Shown here one piece after another: positions 54,794 through 64,000 of a stretch of DNA of 64,000 bases. Position 1 is the first letter of the stretch, and every line of letters begins with the position of its first letter. The stretch lies in assembly GCF_028502605.1 (NCBI RefSeq), contig NC_079234.1:3906001-3970000 (forward strand), read 5' to 3'. The position numbers and the translations under genes are program-made. The notes beneath the pieces were generated by a model. The model ran no database searches. It saw only the letters and a program-made list of their open reading frames with translations, and had not been told where the DNA came from. This stretch comes from Trichoderma breve. Lineage: Eukaryota > Ascomycota > Sordariomycetes > Hypocreales > Hypocreaceae.

Positions 54794-56244
54794 GGAGAAG
54801 GCTGTAAAGATGACGTGAAAGCATGAGGAGTTTACGGACAAGATTGTATTATAGAGCGACCTAGCTTCGGCAGGTAATTAGAGCATAGATACCATGAACA
54901 AATATCACTGTATAAATCACTGCAAATACTCGCGCCTTCAGAATTCAAGGGAGAAAGCAACTCAATAACGCGGCCAAGGATCATTTCCCGCCGTAGCTGA
55001 CGCCCATTAAAGACGCAAAGCTTGACGCAGCACGGCCGTGTTTAACACCGACATTCTATTTAGTAAAATTTACGCCGCATCCAATAGACCACATTCTCGA
55101 TTAGAATTATTGATCATCAATCCACGAATAGCCTAGTCTTGGGGGTGCCATATCGGATGCCGAACGGCGAGAAGCGGCCGTAGAGTGCAATCGATCATCG
55201 GCATCGTTTCGGCAACTCTTCCGATACGTGAGCTCTGTTGCCGGATTAGGGCATAGCGAGCGAGCTCATCCCTGCTGCCTAGAGGTCAGAATACTTTCAC
55301 ATATACCATCGGATTTACTCTTCATCATCTTATTCACTCATCAGCGTGATGACAAGCATAACATCCCATTATGGCTATTACCGAGCGGCTGTTCTATTAC
55401 CAACAACGAAACAGTTATTGGTCGCATAAATGACTAAGATAATTGGGGCTTTGATGAGTGGTGTTTCAAATCTAAAAATAAAGCACTGTAGGAGCTGTTA
55501 ATCTGGGCTGCCAAGGCTGCAAATTCACTTATTACGCACATCGCTAGGAGCATAATTTCCGTCTTTCTACCGACTCGCAGCATCGCAAATATGTGGACAT
55601 GCTAAGCCGAGGCATACATACTAGAGGAAATTAGCTTGCTGTGCTCATTAATAGGATAACATAGGCTGAGCAACGGTAACTTTTGGTTCCGCACTGTCCA
55701 TGGCTCCATTGCATTACATCATCTATCGCACAACTGAACAGCCATTTTTGAGTAATGAAATCATCGGAAGAGAGTTATGAACTCACTATTGTATTAGATT
55801 CCATGTAATTTAATTGGCAAATAATCTTTGGAGGTTTATGAATACCTCAACTGTAAGTGCAACCTAGGGGTATGCATACAGCCTGGTGATCGTATAACTT
55901 GGCCTAGTCATTGTTATTGAAAGGCATTAAATCAGACGAAATTCTTGTGTCATTATCTACTGCATCATTATGAAAGCTCTATATTTTATAATGAAGTTTA
56001 AATACATAGTGTTATGATCAATCATATACGGTCGGCGGACATTGACGTCAACATAGAATCACATCTTACATCGTGTGTGTCTATGACGGTGATGTATGAG
56101 TGACGGCTCAACGCAGTACGTCGCCACTCTTAAGCTCATGGCGGAATTCACATAAAACAATACGTATAAAGTCTGTGCTCGCAGTTTAGATACATCAAGA
56201 ACTATTCGTAGCATTCTTACCCAAAAATCGCTGCGGGAAGGAAA
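54794..56244. other. Intergenic region upstream of catalase
   Basis: 1.45 kb, AT-rich, with short unrecognisable open frames. The catalase TATA box is at 56165-56171. Confidence 0.55.
56165..56171 (+). promoter_or_regulatory. TATA box of the catalase gene
   Basis: TATAAAG, 80 bp before the ATG at 56245, implying a short 5' leader of about 50 nt. Confidence 0.55.
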
Positions 56245-58520
56245 ATGTCGAATATTATTCCATCATCAGTGAAGCAAGCAGTCATGGGTCACAAAGGCGC
56301 AAAGGCGGATCAACTGGCGGCGCACACCGTTGAGCCAACCAAGGATAGTAGAATCACATCTGATTTCGGCACAAAGCAGACCAACACAGATGACTGGCTA
56401 CGGGTTAATAGCAAGGACCAAATAGGCCCGATGCTCTTGGAGGATCCCTTCGGACGCGAAAAGGTTTGTCCTGCGTTCACACAGTGGAATAATGTTAGCT
56501 TCGATAGAGCTAAGTACTAGAATCGCAGATCCATCGATTCGACCATGAACGTATTCCAGAGCGAGTAGTTCACGCCCGAGGCACCGGAGCATTCGGAACA
56601 TTCCGTCTCTTCGAATCTGCCGAAGACGTTACCCATGCCAATGTTCTCACTGATACGTCTCGCGAAACTCCCGTCTTCCTTCGCTTTTCTACTGTGCTTG
56701 GAAGTCGCGGTTCAGCCGATACGGTCCGTGATGTGCGCGGCTTCGCAGTCAAGTTTTATACACAAGAGGGCAACTGGGATATTGTGGGCAACAACATCCC
56801 CGTCTTCTTCATCCAAGACGCGATCAAGTTTCCCGACCTCATCCATGCCGGAAAGCCAGAGCCGCACAATGAAGTCCCACAAGCCCAGTCGGCTCATAAC
56901 AATTTCTGGGATTTCGTCCAGATGCACTCTGAAGCCACGCACATGTTCATGTGGACCATGTCGGATCGCGCCATTCCTCGCTCATACCGGATGATGCAGG
57001 GTTTTGGAGTCAATACATACACACTCACCAATGCCGCCGGCGTTCGCTCATTTGTCAAGTTCCATTTCACTCCAGAGCTCGGAGTGCATTCCCTTGTGTG
57101 GGATGAGGCACTCAAGCTTGCTGGCCAAGATCCCGACTTCCACCGAAAGGACCTCATGGAAGCCATTGACAACGGAGTATATCCCAAGTGGAAGTTTGGC
57201 ATTCAAACAATTGAAGAGTCAAATGAAGACGATTTTGACTTTGACATTCTCGATGCAACAAAGGTGTGGCCGGAGGACTTGGTCCCCATTCGTTACATCG
57301 GCGAGCTCGAACTGAACAAGAACGTGGATGAATTCTTCACTCAGACTGAGCAGGTTGCATTTTGCACAGGCCATGTCGTTCCGGGAATTGGCTTCTCAGA
57401 CGATCCTCTTCTTCAAGGCCGGAACTTTTCCTACTTTGACACTCAGTTGAGCCGCCTGGGCACCAATTGGCAGGAATTGCCCATCAACAAGCCTGTCTGT
57501 CCGGTCATGAACTTCAACCGTGACGGCGCCATGCGACACACCATCTCCAAGGGCAAGGTCAACTACTGGCCCAACCGATTCGAAGCGCAACCGCCAGCGG
57601 CCAAAGAAGAGGGCGGTTATGTTGATTACCCGGAGAGGGTTGTTGGCATCAAGGAGCGAGCAAAGAGCGCCAAGTTTAAGGATCATTTCTCTCAAGCTCA
57701 GCTCTTCTTCAACTCACTCTCCGAAATCGAAAAGTCGCACATGTTGGCCGCATTTTCATTTGAGCTCAGCCACTGCGACGAACCAATCGTGTATGAGAGA
57801 CTTGTAAAACGTCTCGCCGATATTGATCTCGGCCTCGCCCAATCTGTCGGTAAGATGGTGGGAGGGGCAATCCCCGACAAGGCAGGACAGGCGAATCACG
57901 GAAAGAAGGCCAAGGGTCTTAGCCAAATGGAGTATCTTCCAGATGAACCGATTATTGCTTCCAGGCGGATCGGCATTATTGTGGCTGATGGATATGATCC
58001 GATTGCCTTCAACGCCATCTATGGAGCAATCCAAGGAGCCAAAGCCATCCCGCTTGTGATTGGCACGCATCGATCCGAGACGTTTGCAGATGGAGAAAGC
58101 CAATCGGGCAAGGGCATTGTCCCAGACCATCATCTGGAAGGCCAGCGCAGCACCATGTTTGACGCTCTGTTTGTGCCGGGAGGAAAGCAAGCCATTGAGA
58201 CGCTTTCCAAGAATGGCCGAGCATTGCATTACATCCGTGAAGCGTTTGGTCATCTCAAGCCTATCGGGGCTACTGGAGAGGGTGTTTTGTTGGTCGAGAA
58301 GGCACTTCAGTTGCCAACGGTGGTGACTTCGAGTGATAACGAAGCCGTGGAGAGCTACGGCGTGGTAACACTCAAGAGCGTGCATCCCGAACGGTTGGGT
58401 GAATTGGTGTCAGCTGCGAAGAATGCAAAGGGTTTCTTGGACAAGTTTGTCTATGCGATTAGCGTCCATCGTTGCTGGGAGCGCGAGATTGATGGGCTCA
58501 GCACTATGGTAGCATATTAG
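56245..58520 (+). CDS. Large-subunit catalase (heme, clade 2)
   Basis: Decomposes hydrogen peroxide to water and oxygen. Exons 56245-56463 and 56529-58520 give 736 residues, the size of large-subunit fungal catalases. The active-site His is H88 in RVVHARGTGAFGTF, the distal Asn is N161 in IVGNNIPVFF, and the proximal heme Tyr is Y375 in NFSYFDTQLSRLG. The C-terminal domain (about 590-736) has the flavodoxin/DJ-1-like fold of this clade: RRIGIIVADGYD, ALFVPGGKQAIETL, IREAFGHLKPIGATGEGV. There is no N-terminal signal peptide (MSNIIPSSVKQAVMGHKG), so it should be cytosolic or released without the classical route; no SKL-type peroxisomal end is present (it ends MVAY). Intron 1 lies between EK and IHRFDHERIPE. 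The gene directly precedes a peroxide-producing flavo-oxidase on the same strand. Confidence 0.95.
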
Positions 58521-59194
58521 TCGAGGTTAATGGAGCCAATATTCTAGTACGAGCTACGAACTGACAGACTGTTTGTAAACTGTCACATGAAAATGGAAAC
58601 AACTCTCAACTTGGAATGATGCTGGTAAAATTTAAGCTTATTCGAGATGTCAAAATCCCAACTTGGACGTTTCCAGGCATGGAGTTGCGTATAAGGTGAC
58701 ATCGTTTGGGAATAGTGAAACGAAAATATTATTTCCAAGGGGCTGCAGTTCATGCTTATGCAGCTAGCTTGTTAGCTATCCCCAGATGATCTACCGACGG
58801 CAATATTCAGTTTGGTGTAACTCCATCTGCCATTATTGGGAACACATCGCCATGCATGCTCATTCACTTGGACAACAAGCGTCGCGAGGCGAGACATTGC
58901 TTCGCCTCTTTTAAGTAGTTCGATGTGATACAAGGAGAACAAACTCGCCTGTAGCTCCCAGAAAGTAAAGAGATGAGATGCTAGTTGAGCTGTGATTGAG
59001 TGTACAAGAAGGCACAATAGAAGGCACGAGGCTCGTATTTGCGGTGTGTGGGATTGCAGGGGTGATATCTACCTTCCAAACTGCGGGTTAATTAACGATA
59101 TGGATATGTTATATATATCCACGGTTTCCTATCTGGAAAAAAAGGCGCACCCATTTTCACGTCGTGGAAACCCGACAAGCAGAAACTTCCCGCA
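58521..59194. other. Intergenic region between catalase and BBE-type oxidase
   Basis: 674 bp with the catalase 3' flank and oxidase promoter; a TATA-like ttatatata is at 59109-59117. No gene seen. Confidence 0.55.
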
Positions 59195-60762
59195 ATGGGC
59201 GCCTCAAACTCTACTCTCGCTCTCGAGACGTGCATACAGAGCGTCTGTAATGGACGCTTTGAGTGCTACCATATCCCGAGCAGCAGTGCGGACGTCGCCT
59301 GGATCAAGCCGTACAATCTCGACATTCCTCGATTTCCTCAGATGGTCGTTCGTCCCAATAATGCCACTGAAGTTGCCGGCGCAGTGAAATGCGCAAACGA
59401 AAATGGTTTCAAAGTCCAAGCTAGATCTGGCGGGCACTCTTACGGGTGAGAGGCGGAGGATACCGTGTAGTAATATTCCGGGGCTATCATCTCTAACTTG
59501 TGACATGTAGAAATTTCGCTCAGGGTGCCGGCGATGAGACTGGTATGATGATCGACTTGGTAAATCTTCAGAGCTTCCAAATGGACAACACTACTTGGCA
59601 AGCGAGTGTTGGATCAGGATTCAGGCTGGATGGACTCGACAAACTTCTCCATGCAAATGGCGGCAGGGCTATTGCACATGGTACTTGTCCGGGAGTTGGA
59701 GTTGGAGGGCATGCAACTGTGGTAAGTAAATACGCGTATTCCATGCCCCTACTCTGAGGTGCCATGGATGATTGAGCCATGCGTTGATCGGTTCTTGAAC
59801 AGGGAGGACTAGGCCCCATGTCCAGAATGTGGGGAGCCGCACTCGACCATGTCCTGGAAGTCGAAGTCGTTACAGCTGACGGACAAATATTACGAGCCAA
59901 TGAAAACGAAAACGACGACCTGTTTTGGGCCATTCGAGGTGCCGGAGCCAGCTTTGGCATCGTCACTGAGTTTGTCTTCAAGACGCACCCTGAGCCCGGC
60001 AGCGTCGTCGAGTACACTTATAGCTTCAGCTTTGGCAACCAGAAGGAAATGGCGCCCGTATTTGAACAATGGCAAGAGTTGGTGTACGATCCTAATCTTG
60101 ACCGACGCTTCTCAACGTTGTTCATTGCGGAGCCTCTTGGCGCTCTCATCACCGGCACGTTTTACGGCACGCAAGATGAATTCGACCAGACGGGAATCAA
60201 GGATAGGATTCCCGTTGGTGGAGACGTCAATCTTGCTATTGTGGATTGGATGGGAAGCTTGGCTCATATTGCAGAGACGACTGCGTTGTATCTGAGTGAC
60301 CTCTCCACGCCGTTTGCTAGCAAGTCGCTGGCATTCGACAGGAACGATAAATTAAGCCACGACTCTATCGACGGATTATTCAACTACATGAACAACACCG
60401 ATGCGCAAACTTTGCTATGGTTCATCATCTTCAATTCTGAGGGAGGCGCCATGGCAGATACCCCATACAACGCCACTGCTTACCCACATCGCGATGCGAT
60501 CATGATGTATCAGTCCTATGCCATTGGAATCCCGGCATTACTCCAAGGAACGAGAGATTTTGTCTCTGGAGTTCATCAAAAGATTCAGCAAGGAGCTCCT
60601 GAGGCCAACACGACATATGCTGGTTACGTCGATGTTTCGTTGAGTAGAACGGATGCCCAGTGGACGTACTGGGGTGACAAGGTGCCGAGACTGCAGGAGA
60701 TTAAGCAACGTTACGATGCTGGCAATATTTTCCTGAATCCCCAGAGTGTTGATTTGCCATGA
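59195..60762 (+). CDS. BBE/GOOX-type bicovalent FAD-linked oxidase
   Basis: Flavoprotein oxidase that would oxidise a hydroxyl or sugar substrate and reduce oxygen to hydrogen peroxide. Exons 59195-59445, 59511-59721 and 59803-60762 give 473 residues. The PCMH-type FAD domain includes RPNNATEVAGAVKCA, and both flavin attachment residues: His81 in ARSGGHSYGNF and Cys143 in HGTCPGVGVGGHATVGGLG. This predicts 8-alpha-histidyl and 6-S-cysteinyl FAD, as in glucooligosaccharide oxidase and berberine bridge enzyme. Next are DLFWAIRGAGASFGIVTEF and the substrate-binding half. The C-terminal BBE motif ends RLQEIKQRYDAGNIFLNPQSV. The protein begins MGASNS with no hydrophobic signal peptide, unlike many secreted relatives; Gly2/Ser6 fit an N-myristoylation consensus. 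Function may pair with the adjacent catalase. Confidence 0.9.
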
Positions 60763-62586
60763 GGAGAGATTGAGCGGGAGACAGGAGGGTGGAAATATTG
60801 ATACCAATCATGATTATCGTTCTCTCACCGTTGAGTGTTGTCTCTAGACGTTAGAACAGCATTGTTTTTGGATAGGGCTTTTAGTTGCTAGCTTCAAGGT
60901 GTTCATGAGCAATAGAAGGATGCAATATCTTTCTAGATTTGTTTTAAGCTGCTACATTATAATTTTGAATAGGTCTATAGGAGTTGGAAGGTGAGGGTTT
61001 GCTTTGTTTAGATATGTGTGATCTGTCAACGTTATCAATAGCAGAATACCTACCCTACGACCGAATATGGCTGCGCAGTTCTTATACCTACCTAGGTATT
61101 TTATGAATTGAAAACAGCAATTTATCTATAAAATACCTATATATCTGCTTAGATACCTGTTTGACACATATAGTTGACATCTAGGTACGTCAGAATAGCA
61201 GGTACGTATCTCGAACTAGATGCACGAATAATGGCAGGTGCGGCTGCTGGAGAGGCGTTGGGCAACCGCCCGAGGGCCGCCGACGTGGTGGACACAGTGG
61301 GGGCAGGGGCGACCGGTGCCGGACTCTTACGTTTCCTGCCCAAAACGCAGGCGAGTTACAGCAGGCAGGAACGGCGGCTACAGGCGGGGGATAAATGACT
61401 TGTGTTCCAGACTTTGTATTTGTTTTACTTGGTATCTCACCTTTGTCTCGTTAATTATTTTATTCCGTATTCCGTGCCTGCCGATGCAATGTTTTTATTC
61501 TTTTATCATTACATGCAAATACATAATCCCTTTTATCTCCTTTTATATCATCCACTTAAGTAAACTAATTAAATAAAGCAAATCCAGAAACGGAATATTT
61601 CTGGAGTTATTACATGATATACTCCGTATTAGACAAGTTGGACCGCTCAGCTAAGACATTCCCATCTCCACTACCCCGCGTTATTGCAGCTCTCCAACTC
61701 TCCTTGTTGCTACCGAGAGGGGCATCTAATCTGTCCGTTTATGAGCCAATCGGGGTTTCACTTCCGCGGCCAGTCTCGGCACAACTACCAGATTGCCCAG
61801 ATAGGCGACTATGGGGGCATCACGAGGCTCCAACGGACATCACCGGACATTACGCGGAATCGCCCTAAACATAGCGATTAGATAACGTTATCCTTTAGCT
61901 GGTGGGTAGTTTTCCAAATAACTGCCCAACAAGGAACTACGCGCGCACTTGGGAGAGCTTCGGATACATGGATTGTGCGTTGTTGTTGCATAACCTCCAT
62001 TGGCTGATACGCATCACGGGAGCTGTCCTCCTGTCATCTTCTTTGCGTCCAGACATCTTTCAACATTGACATCTTCATTAACCAACCGGGACTTTTTCTT
62101 TTCTTTTTCTCTTCTTTTCTTTCATCTTCCTCTTTCTCCAATACCACCTCCAATCTCCCCACGCCAAGGCACTCTGCATCCCGTGTCTACCTTGTAACAG
62201 ACAGCCCACGCAACTAATACCCACCACCCTTGCGCTTTCTGCAGATGTAAGTTCAAGTTCCGCGATTCCGCTTGTCAAAAATGTCAAACATGTCAAATTC
62301 CTGTCTTTGATACGCCCTTGGATCTACCAAAGCCCCCTTATGTCATCACTCCGGGCTACATCAAATGGCAGTTCAGTTCCAACAGAGACTCCATCTCTAT
62401 CCGAACTCGATGCCGAACCACAACAGTCGCCCCCTCACAAGCTCTCCCCCTCCTTTCAACCCGAGTCCAACCCACCAATCCCCCTACACCATTTATACTC
62501 GCCAATATCTCAAATACCACTCCCCGTTCTTTTAGTCTGCTCTATTTCAACTAATTCCAAAAACTAGCCGCCAATAGCAAGGCGGC
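60763..62586. other. Long intergenic region upstream of the ThDP enzyme
   Basis: 1.82 kb. AT-rich to about 61620, then CT-rich from about 62040, which looks like promoter and leader of the gene at 62587. Possible upstream open frames lie in 62307-62567. No gene is supported. Confidence 0.5.
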
Positions 62587-64000
62587 ATGGCTCTTCTACA
62601 CCGTTCCGGGACATCTCTACCGGCTCTCTGGAGAAGTCGCCCCACCGCACCGATTGTCGGCGCCGTAGCTTCAACTCACACTTGCACTTACAGCCAGCCT
62701 CCATCTCGGCTACGGCATTACTCGGGTTCATCAAACGTCACATCATCTAGAGTGCGCAGTCTCATTGATAAAAGAGCAATCCCCTCCACGGCCATTGTGA
62801 GCTCCAACAACAGACACGCCTCAACCGCAGCCATGGAGAAGCCAGACTATCAAAACATGTACACAGCCTCTTCGGCCTTTTTTGAAGCGCTATGGGAGGC
62901 TGGTGTCACTCACTGCTTTGTGAACTTGGGCTCTGACCACCCCAGCATCATTGAGGCCATGGTCAAGGGTGCTCGTGAACGCAAGGGAAACTTTCCCAAG
63001 ATGATTACATGTCCCAACGAGGTATGTCTCTGCTTTCTTTTTTCACTCTTCTCATGTCATATATCTCAAATGATCTTACATGAGTTATTACATATGAGTA
63101 CAAATGCTTACTGTTTCATCCTAGATGGTTGCCATGTCTATGGCTGATGGCTATGCTCGATTAACAGGCAAGCCTCAGTGTGTCATTGTTCACGTCGACG
63201 TTGGCACACAAGGCCTTGGAGCAGCCGTACACAACGCAGCTTGCGGTCGTGCCCCTGTTCTCGTCTTCGCTGGTCTATCACCATTCACTCTTGAGGGTGA
63301 GCATCGCGGTACCCGTACCGAGTACATCCACTGGATTCAGGATGTCCCCGACCAGAAGCAGATTGTTGCCCAGTACTGCCGGTACACTGGTGAGATCAAG
63401 ACGGGCTCCAACGTCAAGCAACTAGTCAACCGTGCGCTACAATGGGCCAAATCAGGACCTCAAGGCCCAGTTTATCTGTACGGAGCTCGAGAAGTCATGG
63501 AGCAGGAGATTAAGCCCTACCAGCTGAGACAAAGCGACTGGGAGCCCGTCAAGCTGGGTAGTCTGCCCACGCAAGCCGTCGAGACAATCGCAGATGCCCT
63601 CGCCGGTGCCAAGCGTCCCATGGTCCTGACGGGATACGGTGGCAGAAACCATGAGTTCCCCGGAGCTTTGGTCGAGCTCGCTAATATTGTTCCTAATCTG
63701 AGAGTGGTTGACTGCGGAGGCAGCGACATGTGTTTCCCCTTCGACCACCCCGCTTCCCTCGGTCTCAACTATGGAGGCGAAATGTCCGTTGCTGATGCCG
63801 ATGTCATTCTCGTCCTGGATGCTGACGTACCTTGGATCCCCACTCGCGTCAAGCCAAACCCTGATGCAAAGGTATTCCACATTGACCTCGACCCGCTCAA
63901 GCAGCAGATGCCTGTCTTTTACCTCGAGGCTCAAGAGACGTATCGTGCGGACAGCCTGACTGCAGTTGAGCAGCTCACTGAGGCTCTCAAGACGGGTGAT
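62587..64000 (+). CDS. Thiamine-diphosphate enzyme, acetolactate-synthase-like (5' part)
   Basis: ThDP-dependent lyase/ligase of the acetolactate synthase superfamily, cut off by the window end. Exons 62587-63021 and 63125-64000 (103-nt intron) give 437 codons so far. The first 82 codons are Ser/Arg/Thr-rich with few acids, like a mitochondrial presequence. An in-frame ATG at 62833 (MEKPDYQNM) starts exactly at the conserved domain and would give a cytosolic form. The N-terminal ThDP domain has the catalytic Glu in CPNEMVAMSMADGYARL. The loop HVDVGTQGLGAAVHNAACGR follows, then the central domain begins with IADALAGAKRPMVLTGYGG. It differs from Ilv2 in several segments (THCFVNLGSDHPSII), so it is unlikely to be the branched-chain biosynthetic enzyme. 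Substrate unknown. The ThDP-binding C-terminal GDG motif lies beyond 64000. Confidence 0.85.

Noticed and set aside
1..64000. Transposons, viral remnants, CRISPR arrays
   Set aside because: No transposase, reverse transcriptase, integrase, terminal repeats or regularly spaced direct repeats were seen.

Overview
The window looks like nuclear DNA of a filamentous ascomycete. The genes carry short 50-150 nt GT-AG introns with CTAAC-like branch points. The gene families are typical of Pezizomycotina: LAG1-type ceramide synthase, AKR1, ABCC transporter, Zn2Cys6 regulator, NACHT/ankyrin NLR, DUF7580-like and PF11951-like proteins. The chitin-related accessory genes fit a mycoparasitic Hypocreales fungus, possibly Trichoderma, but that is inference. 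All splice sites were read by hand from GT-AG signals and reading frame.

Bases 1-28,900 are mostly conserved housekeeping DNA. In order they hold: a 3' gene fragment, ceramide synthase (+), a Met-rich FRE-type metalloreductase (-) divergent from a GPI-anchored BIM1/X325-like copper protein (+), an intronless ABCC transporter (+), an eight-exon Zn2Cys6 regulator (+), the palmitoyltransferase AKR1 (-), SRP receptor beta (+), cystathionine beta-synthase (-), a secreted M28 aminopeptidase (+) and a single-pass membrane protein of unknown function (-).

Bases 31,000-41,300 hold three genes that look like a polysaccharide locus: a chitin-synthase-like family-2 glycosyltransferase (-), a secreted CE4 deacetylase with three CBM18 modules (-), and a nucleotide-sugar 6-dehydrogenase (+). 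The dehydrogenase has the active-site signatures of the UDP-HexNAc class, not the UDP-glucose class. Together they could make, oxidise and partly deacetylate an acidic or zwitterionic aminopolysaccharide.

Bases 41,800-48,900 hold a divergent pair. One gene is an NLR with an N-terminal C2H2 region, a nucleoside-phosphorylase-like domain, NACHT and ankyrin repeats (-). The other is a DUF7580-type protein with a hydrophobic N-terminal helix (+). They share a 291-bp promoter.

Bases 49,100-64,000 hold an old yellow enzyme (-) divergent from a PF11951-type regulator (+), a small PPxY arrestin (+), a large-subunit catalase (+) followed by a bicovalent BBE-type flavo-oxidase (+), and the 5' part of a ThDP enzyme (+) that runs off the end. 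From about 28,900 onwards intergenic spaces are long (often 1-2.8 kb), in keeping with an accessory, lineage-variable segment. I found no tRNA, rRNA, transposon ORF or CRISPR array.
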